A stretch of DNA of 6,887 nt, taken from the NCBI GenBank assembly GCA_019240375.1, contig JAFAYN010000615.1:1-6887 (forward strand), given 5' to 3'. Position numbers and translations under genes: made by a program. Numbering within the stretch: the stretch's first letter is position 1; the number at the start of each line of letters is the position of its first letter. The DNA comes from Gemmatimonadota bacterium. GTDB taxonomy: Bacteria; Gemmatimonadota; Gemmatimonadetes; Longimicrobiales; Longimicrobiaceae. Shown in pieces: positions 1 to 6,601 of the stretch. The notes beneath the pieces are model-generated. The model was not told the DNA's origin and did not search any database. It saw only the letters and a program-made list of their open reading frames with translations.

Positions 1-349
1 CCAGCGTGGTGCGCGTCCAGTCGAAGATGGGCATGAAGTTGTAGCACAGCACCGGGATCCCCAGCTCGCCCATGTTGCGGACGCTCTGCCGGTAGTTGTC
101 GATCAGGCGGTCGCGCCCGGGGCGCCCCAGCTTGATCTCCTCGTGTACCGGGATGCTTTCCACCACCGCGAAGCGGAGTCCGTGCGCCTCGATCTCCTCC
201 CGGAGCCGGGCGAGAAGCTCCTTCGGCCACACCTCGCCTACCGGGACGTCGTAAAGCGCGCTGACGATCCCCGTCACCCCGGGGATCTGGCGGACGTGCT
301 CCAGGCGGACCGGGTCGTGCGCGCCGTACCAGCGAAAGGTCGTCTGCAT
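1..349 (-). CDS. uxuA: Mannonate dehydratase, N-terminal part (cut by left window edge)
   Basis: This gene encodes the first 116 residues of a mannonate dehydratase, the cytoplasmic metal-dependent enzyme that dehydrates D-mannonate to 2-keto-3-deoxygluconate in the glucuronate branch of hexuronate breakdown. The family match rests on family-typical stretches: TFRWYG at residues 3-8, [20 protein letters not shown] at 20-39, [14 protein letters not shown] at 62-75, and [13 protein letters not shown] at 102-114. Known UxuA proteins are about 350-400 residues, so roughly two thirds lies beyond the window; no stop is visible. The ATG sits 5 nt after the uxaB stop, with only a weak purine-rich AGAAAG as ribosome site, so translational coupling to uxaB is likely. 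It is the last visible gene of the operon. The frame is open and intact here. The family assignment is strong; that it acts on mannonate rather than another sugar acid is inferred from family and context. Confidence 0.93.
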   Translation of the reverse strand, partial: MQTTFRWYGAHDPVRLEHVRQIPGVTGIVSALYDVPVGEVWPKELLARLREEIEAHGLRFAVVESIPVHEEIKLGRPGRDRLIDNYRQSVRNMGELGIPVLCYNFMPIFDWTRTTL

Positions 350-354
350 CTTTC

Positions 355-1896
355 TCAGGCGGCGGGGGCGGACACTTCGTCCAGGTGCGCTTCCAGCGCG
401 GCGGGGACTCCGTCGCGCTCCATCCGGGCCAGGCACCCGGCGACGGCTTCGACGAACCCCGGCACTTCGGTCAGGTCGGTGCCCCAGAGCGCGGTGTCGG
501 CGCACACCTCGCGCACCAGCCCTTCCAGCGCGGCCGCGTCGCGGCCGTGGACGGTGCCCCAGTACGCGCGGAGGCGGTCGCCCTGCTCGTCGGCGGGGAC
601 CGGGAGCCCGGCGGCGCGGCGCCGGTCCTGGAACTCGCCCCGGGCGAGGAGGAGGAAGGCGGCGAAGCCGAAGGCCAGGGAAGCCGGAGCGCGGCCGTTC
701 CTTTCCGCGTAGCGGAGAATGGAGGGGACGATGCGGACCCGCACCTTCATCGTCTGCTGCAGTGAGATGTCGATCAGCGCGTGACGTATGAAGGGGTTGG
801 CGAAGCGGTCCAGCACCTCGTGCGCGAACGCCTCGGCGCCGGGGACCTCCAGCCCGGGGACGATCTCCTCCAGCATCACCCGGCGGAGGAAGGGCCCCAC
901 CAGCGGGTGCTCCACCGCTTCCAGCACCGTCTCGCACCCGCACAGGAGCGCGGCGGGGACGGTGATGCTGTGCGAGCCATTGAGGAGGCGCACCTTGCGC
1001 TCGCGGTACGGCCCCACGTCCGGCGTCACCACGATCCCCGGGTCGGCGTCGGCGAAGCGGAGGCGGGCGCGCAGCGCGTCGTCCCCCTCGATGGCGAACA
1101 GGCGGTACACCTCGCTGGTGGTCAGCAGGTCGTCGCGGTACCCCAGCGACTCGTGCATCCCGGCGAGGGTGTCGGCGTCCGGTGTCCCCGGGACGATCCG
1201 GTCCACCAGCGTGTCGCAGAAGGGGACGGCGGCCTCCACCCAGGCGCGGAACCGGTCGTCCAGCTCCCAGCGTTCGGCGAGCTGCAGGACGATCGCGCGC
1301 AGCCGGCCGCCGTTGTCCTCGATCAGCTCGCAGGGGATCACCACCACCCCGCGCGCCGGGTCGAAGTCGAAGGCGCGGGCGCGCTCGTACAGGAAGCGGG
1401 TCAATTTCCCGGGGAAGGAGCGCGGCGGCTCCATCTCCGCCGAGTCGCCCTCGTCCAGCACGATCCCGATCTCGGTGGTGTTGGAAAAGACCAGCTCCAG
1501 CTCCGGCTTGCGCGCGCAGGCCAGCACCTCGCCCCACTCGTCCTTCGCGGACAGGGCGCGGCTCACCGAGGCGATCACCCGCCGCTCCTCCCGCACCTCG
1601 CCCCCCTCCACCCCGCGGATGGTGAGGGTGTAGAGCCCGTCCTGGTCGTTGACCACCTCGTCGCGCCCGCTCCCGGTGGAGCCGACCATCACCACCCGGC
1701 CGTCGAACAGGCCCTGGCGGTTGGCGGCGTCCAGGAAGTACTCGACGAAGCCGCGCAGCAGCGCGCCGGTCCCGAACTGCACCACCCGCTCGGGGAGGTC
1801 CAGCGTGGCCGGGACGGGCGAGGCGAGATCGGTGCGCGCCTGGAACTCGGGCGAGAGCGCCAGCTCACGGTTCAGCGTCGGGAGGGCGTCGCTCAC
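355..1896 (-). CDS. uxaB: Tagaturonate reductase (altronate oxidoreductase)
   Basis: This NAD-dependent cytoplasmic enzyme of the mannitol dehydrogenase superfamily interconverts D-tagaturonate and D-altronate, the second step of galacturonate breakdown. The protein has 513 residues against about 483 in E. coli. An N-terminal Rossmann domain opens with [13 protein letters not shown] at residues 38-50. FSNTTEIGI at 137-145, PCELIEDNG at 188-196 and [12 protein letters not shown] at 226-237 follow the E. coli UxaB pattern. The C-terminal domain carries the superfamily catalytic pattern KxxxxNxxH as K301, N306 and H309. The start is a GTG whose second and third bases lie inside the uxaA stop (GTGA overlap), preceded by AAGGAG at 7-nt spacing. 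The frame stays open far upstream through uxaA and uxaC, but that extension is a GC-driven artefact. The N-terminus is about 20-25 residues longer than in E. coli. With uxuB absent nearby, a wider substrate range that includes fructuronate is possible but unproven. Confidence 0.92.
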   Translation of the reverse strand: MSDALPTLNRELALSPEFQARTDLASPVPATLDLPERVVQFGTGALLRGFVEYFLDAANRQGLFDGRVVMVGSTGSGRDEVVNDQDGLYTLTIRGVEGGEVREERRVIASVSRALSAKDEWGEVLACARKPELELVFSNTTEIGIVLDEGDSAEMEPPRSFPGKLTRFLYERARAFDFDPARGVVVIPCELIEDNGGRLRAIVLQLAERWELDDRFRAWVEAAVPFCDTLVDRIVPGTPDADTLAGMHESLGYRDDLLTTSEVYRLFAIEGDDALRARLRFADADPGIVVTPDVGPYRERKVRLLNGSHSITVPAALLCGCETVLEAVEHPLVGPFLRRVMLEEIVPGLEVPGAEAFAHEVLDRFANPFIRHALIDISLQQTMKVRVRIVPSILRYAERNGRAPASLAFGFAAFLLLARGEFQDRRRAAGLPVPADEQGDRLRAYWGTVHGRDAAALEGLVREVCADTALWGTDLTEVPGFVEAVAGCLARMERDGVPAALEAHLDEVSAPAA

Positions 1897-3386
1897 AGCG
1901 TCACTCCTTCCTTCCAGATGGCGATCTCGCGGTAGTCGTTGCGCTCGTTGTTGGTCTCCCGCCCGGAGGCGACTTCCAGCACGAAGGCGAACAGCTCGTC
2001 GGCGAGCTGGTCGAGGGTGGTGTCGCCGTCCAGGAGAGCCCCCGCGTCGAAGTCGATCCAGTGCGGCTTCTTCGCCGCGATGGTCGAGTTGGAGGAGATC
2101 TTGACCGTGGGGACCGGGAAGCCCAGCGGCGTCCCCCGCCCCGTGGTGAAGAGGAGCACCGTCGCGCCGCTCGCCACCATGGCGGTGGACGAGACGCCGT
2201 CGTTCCCCGGGGCTTCCAGCAGGGTGAGGCCGCCCGGCGCGGCGGGGGCCCCGTAGCGGAGCACGCGCGTCACGGGAGCCTGCCCGCCCTTCTGGATGGC
2301 GCCGAGCGACTTTTCCTCCAGCGTGGTCAGCCCGCCCGCCTTGTTCCCGGGAGAGGGGTTCTCGTACACCGGCTGGCCGTGGCGGAGGAAGTATTCCTTG
2401 AAGTCGTTGATCATCGACACCACGTCGCGGAACACCGTCTCGTCGGTGGCGCGGTTCATCAGCACCTGCTCGGCGCCGAACATCTCCGGGACCTCGGTGA
2501 GGATCACCCCGCCGCCCAGCGCGGTGAGCCGGTCGGCCATGCGCCCGACCAGCGGGTTGGCGGTGATCCCGCTGAACCCGTCCGACCCGCCGCACTTGTG
2601 CCCGATCACCAGCTCGGAGGCGGGGCACTCCTCGCGCCGGTCGGAGGCCATGCGCTCCACCAGCTCGCCCACCAGCGCGACGCCCTCCTCCACCTCGTCC
2701 ACCACGTCCTGCGTGTTGAAGAAGCGGAGCCGGCTGCGGTCCACCTCGCCGGCCTGCCGGAGGAGCTGCTCCATCTGGTTGTTCTCGCACCCCAGCCCCA
2801 GCACCAGCACCCCGCCCGCGTTGGGGTGGCGGATCAGCCCGGCCAGGATCGCCTGCGTGTTCTGCAGGTCGTCGCCGAGCTGGCTGCACCCGTACGGGTG
2901 GGAAAAGGCGTGGATCCCGTCCACCCGTCCCTCGAAGCGCTCCGCCGCCTCGCGCGCGATCCGCTCCGCCGCGGTGTTGACGCACCCGACCGTGTTGACG
3001 ATCCACACCTCGTTGCGCGTCCCCACCCGGCCGGTGGCGCGGCGGTACCCCTGGAAGGTCGGCATTGCGGCCGGGGCCTGCGTGGACGTGTGCGACGGCG
3101 CGTAGCCGTACTCCAGCGCCCCTTCCAGCCGGGTACGCAGGTTGTGGGAGTGGATCCAGGCGCCCGGCTCCACCGGCTGGGTCGCGGCGCCGATGGCGAA
3201 GCCGTACTTGGTCACCACGTCGCCCGGCTCCAGGTGGCGGAGCGCGACCTTGTGCCCCGCCGCCACCTCCTCGCGCAGCGTGACCGTCTCGCCGTCGATC
3301 TCCAGCTCGGTCCCGGCGGGGAGCCCCCGCACCAGGACGGCCACGTTGTCGGCCGGGTGGACCCGGATCGCCATCGCTCGTTCCAT
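1893..3386 (-). CDS. uxaA: Altronate dehydratase
   Basis: This cytoplasmic, iron or manganese-dependent dehydratase converts D-altronate to 2-keto-3-deoxygluconate, the third step of galacturonate catabolism. The 497-residue protein is the usual full-length form. An N-terminal SAF domain (about residues 7-90) includes GHKVALR at 44-50 and GAWIHSHNL at 75-83. The UxaA/GarD catalytic region follows, with GRVGTRN at 119-125, NTVGCVNT at 131-138, HPYGCSQ at 163-169, GLGCENN at 197-203 and KCGGSDGFSG at 264-273. Further on come GNKAGGLTTLEEKS and GTPLGFPVPTVKISSNS. The conserved Cys and His positions are intact. The family also contains galactarate dehydratase (GarD), but the flanking uxaC and uxaB favour altronate. 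The start is not certain: the ATG at 3386 has GGGAG only 2 nt away, and an in-frame ATG at 3374 (residue 5) has a weak GGA at 7 nt. The gene starts 27 nt after uxaC and its stop overlaps the uxaB start by 4 nt. Confidence 0.94.
   Translation of the reverse strand: MERAMAIRVHPADNVAVLVRGLPAGTELEIDGETVTLREEVAAGHKVALRHLEPGDVVTKYGFAIGAATQPVEPGAWIHSHNLRTRLEGALEYGYAPSHTSTQAPAAMPTFQGYRRATGRVGTRNEVWIVNTVGCVNTAAERIAREAAERFEGRVDGIHAFSHPYGCSQLGDDLQNTQAILAGLIRHPNAGGVLVLGLGCENNQMEQLLRQAGEVDRSRLRFFNTQDVVDEVEEGVALVGELVERMASDRREECPASELVIGHKCGGSDGFSGITANPLVGRMADRLTALGGGVILTEVPEMFGAEQVLMNRATDETVFRDVVSMINDFKEYFLRHGQPVYENPSPGNKAGGLTTLEEKSLGAIQKGGQAPVTRVLRYGAPAAPGGLTLLEAPGNDGVSSTAMVASGATVLLFTTGRGTPLGFPVPTVKISSNSTIAAKKPHWIDFDAGALLDGDTTLDQLADELFAFVLEVASGRETNNERNDYREIAIWKEGVTL
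1904..1909 (-). promoter_or_regulatory. Ribosome binding site of uxaB (decides the GTG start)
   Basis: On the minus strand AAGGAG ends 7 nt before the GTG at 1896-1894. It lies inside the last codons of uxaA. It supports the overlapping GTG start over any start in the long open extension of the same frame. Confidence 0.7.
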
Positions 3387-3413
3387 CTCTCCCGTGATCG
3401 CTGGAGGCCCGCG

Positions 3414-4880
3414 TCAGTCCGCCGCCTGGGCGACCTTCGTGGCCCCGTCCTCGTCCCGCCCCGCCCCGTCCAGCCGGTACGTCTTCCGCACCAGGTCGTA
3501 CGCCAGCGCCCGCGCCATCTCCCTCGCCTCGTCCAGCTCCACCACGTGTCGCGCCACCAGCCCGGCGAGCCAGTTGGCGTCCACGCGCCGCGACAGGTCG
3601 TGCCGGGCGGGGATGGAGCAGAAGGCGCGGGTGTCGTCGTTGAAGCCGGCGGTGTTGTAGATCCCCGCCGTTTCGGTGGTGCGCTCGCGGAAGCGCTTCA
3701 TCCCCTCGATGCTGTCGTGGAACCACCAGGGCGGCCCCAGGCGTAGCGCCGGGTAGTGGCCGGCCAGCGGCGCCAGCTCCCGCGCGTAGGTGGACTCGTC
3801 CAGCGTGAACAGGATCAGCGTCAGCCGCGGGTCGCTCCCGTACGCGTTCAGCAGCTCGCGCAGGTTGCGGGTGTACTCGGTGGCCACCGGGATGTCGGCG
3901 CCCTTGTCCAGCCCGAAGCGCTCGAACACTCGCTGGTTGTGGTCGCGCAGGGAGCCGGGGTGGAGCTGCATCACCATCCCGTCCTCGGTGGACATGCGCG
4001 CCATCTCCATCAGCATGTGCGCCTCGAACGTCCGCTGGTCGGCCGACGTCGCCTCGCCGCGCCGCGCCTTCTGGAACAGCGCCTCCATCGCGTCGGCCGG
4101 CTGCGGCGCCGTCCACGGCTCCAGCACCGCGTGGTCGGTGGCCGTGGCGCCCATCGAGCGGAAGAAGGCCCGCCGCTCTTCCAGCGCCCGCACGAAGCCG
4201 GCGTAGTCCGCCACCTCGCCCCCGCTCGCCCGGCCCAGCGCATCGATCTCGCCGCGCCACCCCGGCGCCGCGATGCGGAGCACCGCGTCGGGACGGAAGG
4301 TGGGGATCACCTTCCCCTTCCACCCCGACTCGCGGATCGCGCGGTGGTGGTCGAGCGTATCGGTGGCCGCGTCGGTGGTGGCGAGCACCTCGATGTTGAA
4401 GCGCTCGAACAGGGCGCGCGGCCGGAACTCGGGCGAGGCCAGCTTCTCGCGGATCTCGTCGTAGATCGCCTGCGCCGTGTCGCCGCCCAGCCGCTGCCGC
4501 ACGCCGAACACCTCGTACAGCTCGTGGCTCATCCACACGCCGGTGGGGGTGCCGCGGAACAGGTGCCAGTGGTCCGCGAACAGCTGCCAGATCTTTTTCG
4601 GGTCGCCCTCCACCGGGGTGCCGTCGCGCGAGGGCACGCCCAGCGCCTCCAGGGGGATCCCCTGGGAGAAGAGCATCCGGAAGATGTAGTGGTCGGGGAC
4701 GATCAGCAGGGCCGTGGGCTCCGGGAAGGGCCGGTCCTCGGCGAGCAGGCTCGGGTCGACGTGCCCGTGTGGGCAGACGAGCGGGAGGCCGCGCGTCCCC
4801 TCGTACAGTGTCCGGGCGATGCCGCGTACGGTGGGATCGGGATCGAAAAACCGGTCTTCGTGCAGGGTCAGCGCTTGCAT
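3414..4880 (-). CDS. uxaC: Uronate isomerase (glucuronate/galacturonate isomerase)
   Basis: First enzyme of the operon: it isomerises D-glucuronate to D-fructuronate and D-galacturonate to D-tagaturonate in the cytoplasm. The 488-residue protein (E. coli about 470) belongs to the amidohydrolase superfamily. CPHGHVDP at residues 36-43 supplies the HxH metal ligands H38 and H40. Other family-like stretches are DHYIFRML at 63-70, TTDAATDTLDHH at 168-179, TFRPD at 194-198, QLHPGSLRDHN at 305-315, PPWWFHDS at 383-390 and GFNDDTRAFCSIPARHD at 412-428. Several of these differ in detail from the enterobacterial form, so it looks like a divergent subgroup of the family. The ATG at 4880 gives the expected N-terminus, but no clear Shine-Dalgarno sequence precedes it. 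It is the promoter-proximal gene, about 70 nt downstream of a candidate start of transcription. Confidence 0.93.
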   Translation of the reverse strand: MQALTLHEDRFFDPDPTVRGIARTLYEGTRGLPLVCPHGHVDPSLLAEDRPFPEPTALLIVPDHYIFRMLFSQGIPLEALGVPSRDGTPVEGDPKKIWQLFADHWHLFRGTPTGVWMSHELYEVFGVRQRLGGDTAQAIYDEIREKLASPEFRPRALFERFNIEVLATTDAATDTLDHHRAIRESGWKGKVIPTFRPDAVLRIAAPGWRGEIDALGRASGGEVADYAGFVRALEERRAFFRSMGATATDHAVLEPWTAPQPADAMEALFQKARRGEATSADQRTFEAHMLMEMARMSTEDGMVMQLHPGSLRDHNQRVFERFGLDKGADIPVATEYTRNLRELLNAYGSDPRLTLILFTLDESTYARELAPLAGHYPALRLGPPWWFHDSIEGMKRFRERTTETAGIYNTAGFNDDTRAFCSIPARHDLSRRVDANWLAGLVARHVVELDEAREMARALAYDLVRKTYRLDGAGRDEDGATKVAQAAD

Positions 4881-4933
4881 GGACTTGCCGGCTGGGGACT
4901 GGAGCTTCCCGCCAGGGCGGGACCACGTGCGGG

Positions 4934-4950
4934 CCGCCGGCGTGCGGCGG
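4934..4950. repeat. Inverted repeat just downstream of the candidate operon promoter
   Basis: CCGCCG (4934-4939) and CGGCGG (4945-4950) are perfect 6-bp arms around 5 nt. They would lie at about +1 to +17 of the minus-strand transcript, where a repressor could block RNA polymerase or where the leader RNA could fold. Arms made only of G and C arise easily by chance at this base composition. The same arms recur at 5155-5176. Confidence 0.3.
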
Positions 4951-4956
4951 ACCCGG

Positions 4957-4985
4957 AATCTACACTTTGCTCCGCATCAGAACAA
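4957..4985 (-). promoter_or_regulatory. Candidate sigma70-type promoter of the uronate operon
   Basis: Read on the minus strand, TTGTTC (4985-4980) and TAGATT (4962-4957) are separated by exactly 17 nt. The -10 matches TATAAT at 4 of 6 positions and the -35 matches TTGACA at 3 of 6. The stretch is clearly richer in A/T than its surroundings. A start near 4950 would give a leader of about 70 nt before uxaC. This is a pattern match only. Confidence 0.45.
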
Positions 4986-5154
4986 TACCGAAGGCGGAGG
5001 GGAGCCCGGCCGCAGCGTGGGCGAGGAGGCGGAAAGCGCCACTCCACGTGATGGATCGGGCGTTCGACCGGGTCCCTTCCCCGCGGGCTCCCGCCGGAGC
5101 GGGCCCCTTGCGGAGGCCGGGCCGAACCCCGATTTTGTTCTGAGAAGGAACTAA

Positions 5155-5176
5155 CCGCCGGTGCAATGTACGGCGG
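5155..5176. repeat. Inverted repeat in the divergent region
   Basis: CCGCCG (5155-5160) and CGGCGG (5171-5176) are perfect 6-bp arms around a 10-nt spacer. The spacer lies within the quasi-palindrome GTGCAATGTAC at 5161-5171 (4 of 5 positions matched about a central A). This could be an operator or a chance product of GC-rich sequence. The arms are the same as at 4934-4950. Confidence 0.3.
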
Positions 5177-5269
5177 CCCCACCCCACGCGCAACGCCGTG
5201 ACGCCCGGGACCGAGGGGGAGAGCCCGTTCGGCGACCTCCCGGAATACGCGCTCCAGCCCGGGCAGAGC

Positions 5270-5280
5270 TAAATTATTTC
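5270..5280 (+). promoter_or_regulatory. A/T island, candidate -10 or operator of the ROK gene
   Basis: The run TAAATTATTTC is the most A/T-rich stretch of the intergenic region. TAAATT matches the -10 consensus at 4 of 6 positions, and AAATTATTT is a perfect 4-bp-arm palindrome about a central T. No credible -35 lies 16-18 nt upstream, so the promoter may be weak or activator-dependent, or the island may instead be a protein-binding site. A start near 5282 would leave a leader of about 64 nt before the ATG. Confidence 0.35.
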
Positions 5281-5283
5281 ACA

Positions 5284-5305
5284 GCACCGCCGTACCGAGC
5301 GGTGC
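5284..5305. repeat. Inverted repeat in the ROK gene leader, candidate operator
   Basis: GCACCGC (5284-5290) and GCGGTGC (5299-5305) are perfect 7-bp arms around an 8-nt spacer. It is the best inverted repeat I found in the control region. It directly follows the A/T island that may be the -10, a position suited to autorepression by the ROK protein. As RNA it could also form a short hairpin in the leader. Confidence 0.4.
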
Positions 5306-5345
5306 GGGCCGAACCGCGCCCCGTCCATTCAAAGGCAGGCGTACC

Positions 5346-6566
5346 ATGAGAAAGATCAACGTCCGTGACTTCCGGCTGGCGACGCGCACCACCTCGCGCG
5401 AGATCAACCGCCAGATCGTGCTCAACCTGGTGCGCGAGCACCAGCCCATCTCCCGCGCCGACCTGGCGCGGCGGATGAACATCGGGCGCGGCCGGGTCAC
5501 CTCGCTCGTCAACGAGCTGCTGGAGGACGGGTCGGTCCTGGAGGGCGACACGGTGGACGCGCCGCGCGGCCGCAAGCCCAAGATGCTCTACGTGCGCACC
5601 GGCGACCGGCTGGTGGTGGCGATCGACGTCCGCTTCAGCCGCACCTACGTGATGCTGAGCGACTTCGCGGGGACGCAGATCGCGCTGGAAACCTTCAAGA
5701 CCGAGCTGGACCCGGGGCGGCTGACCGAGGAGCTGGCGAGCCGCGTCCAGCGTCTCCTCGCCACCTACGGCGACGCGGGGCGCTGCGAGGGGGTGGGGCT
5801 GGTGGTCCCCGGGATGGTGGACCAGAAGACCGGCAGGGTGCTGAACGCGCCCCAGCTCGGGTGGCTCGACGTGGCGCTCCGCGACCCGCTGGCCGCGGCG
5901 ACCGGGCTCCCGGTGTTCATGGAGAACGCGCCGATCGCCTGCGCCCTGGCGCAGATGTGGATGGGGCAGCGCGGTGGCGACGCCACCAGCGACTTCGCCT
6001 ACGTGTCGGTGTTCGACGGGGTGGGCGCGGGGGTGGTGGTGAACGGGCAGATCGTGCGCGGCGCCGGGCACACCGCGGGCGAGTTCGGGCACATCCCGCT
6101 GTACCCGGACGGCCCCCGCTGCCTGTGCGGGGCGCGTGGCTGCCTGGAGGCGCACACCTCCAACCTCGCCACGCTCGCCCGCTACTTCGGGGTGGAGCTT
6201 TCCGCGCCCGGGACCCGGCCGATGCTGGCCGAGTCGGGGGTGACGGTGCCGGAGCTGATCACCCGCGCCCGCACCGGAGACGCGCCGGCGCGGAGCGCGC
6301 TGGAGGACACCGGCCGCTACCTGGGGCTGGGGCTGGCGATGATCGTCAACGCGCTGAACCCGGCCCGCATCTTCGTGGGCGGCGAGATCACCGGCGCCTG
6401 GGACCTGATCGAGCCGCACGTCCGCGCCGAGATCGCCGAGCGCGCCCTGACCCGCACCGCCGCGCAGACCCCGATCATCCCCGACCTGACCACCAGCAAC
6501 CCGCGGCTCCGCGGCGCCACCGCGCTGGTGGCCGCGCCGGTCTTCGCGGCCCCGCAGGTCGCGTGA
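5346..6566 (+). CDS. ROK-family transcriptional regulator (NagC/XylR type)
   Basis: This 406-residue protein is a sugar-responsive DNA-binding regulator of the ROK family. Residues about 18-75 form a winged helix-turn-helix, with ISRADLARRMNIGRGRVTSL at 35-54 as the helix-turn-helix core. The rest is the two-lobed ROK sugar-binding domain. GVGAGVVVNG is at 225-234. The zinc site is seen as GEFGHI (H249) and CLCGARGCLE at 259-268 (C259, C261, C266). The phosphate-binding DxGGT motif of ROK kinases is absent (IDVRFSRTYVMLSDFAG at 93-109). The usual catalytic Asp after Glu-Asn is Ala (MENA at 192-195), so kinase activity is unlikely. An AGG lies 6 nt before the ATG. The gene diverges from the uronate operon and sits 35 nt before a secreted-protein gene, suggesting control of both. 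The inducer is unknown; a uronate or pathway intermediate is an inference. Confidence 0.92.
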   Translation: MRKINVRDFRLATRTTSREINRQIVLNLVREHQPISRADLARRMNIGRGRVTSLVNELLEDGSVLEGDTVDAPRGRKPKMLYVRTGDRLVVAIDVRFSRTYVMLSDFAGTQIALETFKTELDPGRLTEELASRVQRLLATYGDAGRCEGVGLVVPGMVDQKTGRVLNAPQLGWLDVALRDPLAAATGLPVFMENAPIACALAQMWMGQRGGDATSDFAYVSVFDGVGAGVVVNGQIVRGAGHTAGEFGHIPLYPDGPRCLCGARGCLEAHTSNLATLARYFGVELSAPGTRPMLAESGVTVPELITRARTGDAPARSALEDTGRYLGLGLAMIVNALNPARIFVGGEITGAWDLIEPHVRAEIAERALTRTAAQTPIIPDLTTSNPRLRGATALVAAPVFAAPQVA

Positions 6567-6585
6567 GCGAGCACCCCATCGCCCC

Positions 6586-6595
6586 GAGGAAAGGA
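6586..6595 (+). promoter_or_regulatory. Ribosome binding site supporting a TTG start
   Basis: GAGGAAAGGA precedes the TTG at 6602-6604; its AAAGGA part ends 6 nt before that codon. It is the main reason for choosing a TTG start, which is also the one that yields a complete signal peptide. The next in-frame ATG (codon 22) falls within the hydrophobic segment. Confidence 0.65.
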
Positions 6596-6601
6596 CCCAC
6601 G

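Larger units (their letters stand above)
4881..5345. other. Divergent intergenic control region between uxaC and the ROK regulator gene
   Basis: This is the only long stretch without a convincing gene. Open frames exist on both strands, but their products are low-complexity Arg/Pro/Ala-rich and show no recognisable family, so I leave them out. What it holds: a candidate leftward promoter (4957-4985), an A/T-richer patch at 5131-5157, an A/T island at 5270-5280 and short inverted repeats at 4934-4950, 5155-5176 and 5284-5305. A 9-mer, TTGTTCTGA, occurs once on each strand (minus 4985-4977; plus 5135-5143). The patch at 5137-5151 is a weak inverted repeat (GTTC, 7 nt, GAAC). At 465 bp the region is long for such a compact locus, which fits shared regulation of the two transcripts. 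Confidence 0.6.

Noticed and set aside
781..3746. Long plus-strand open frames (for example 781-1935 and 2061-3746) opposite the uronate genes.
   Set aside because: Their products are His/Arg/Pro/Val-rich shadows of the minus-strand genes, with no recognisable domain.
1897..4926. The uxaB reading frame stays open upstream for about 1,000 more codons, giving an apparent 1,523-residue protein.
   Set aside because: The extension is Arg/Gly/Ala/Pro-rich with no domain and runs out of frame through uxaA and uxaC, which are clear genes. Such open frames are expected at this GC content. The GTG with AAGGAG at 1896 is the sensible start.
5058..5078. GTTCGA context resembling a tRNA T-loop.
   Set aside because: The flanking bases do not pair as a T-stem, and no acceptor or anticodon arm can be placed around it.
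5087..5100. GCTCC-CGCC-GGAGC hairpin, possible terminator.
   Set aside because: The stem is only 5 bp, no T-run follows on either strand, and it lies outside any transcript end in this layout.
5090..5116. Possible sigma54 -24/-12 element around GGAGCGGGCCCCTTGC.
   Set aside because: The GG to GC spacing is 12 or 7 nt rather than the required 10.
5161..5349. A 62-codon plus-strand open frame upstream of the ROK gene, a possible leader peptide.
   Set aside because: No good ribosome site and a composition typical of random GC-rich frames. It runs across the candidate promoter and operator of the ROK gene.
5274..6419. A 381-codon minus-strand open frame opposite the ROK gene.
   Set aside because: Low-complexity antisense shadow of a gene with intact ROK motifs.
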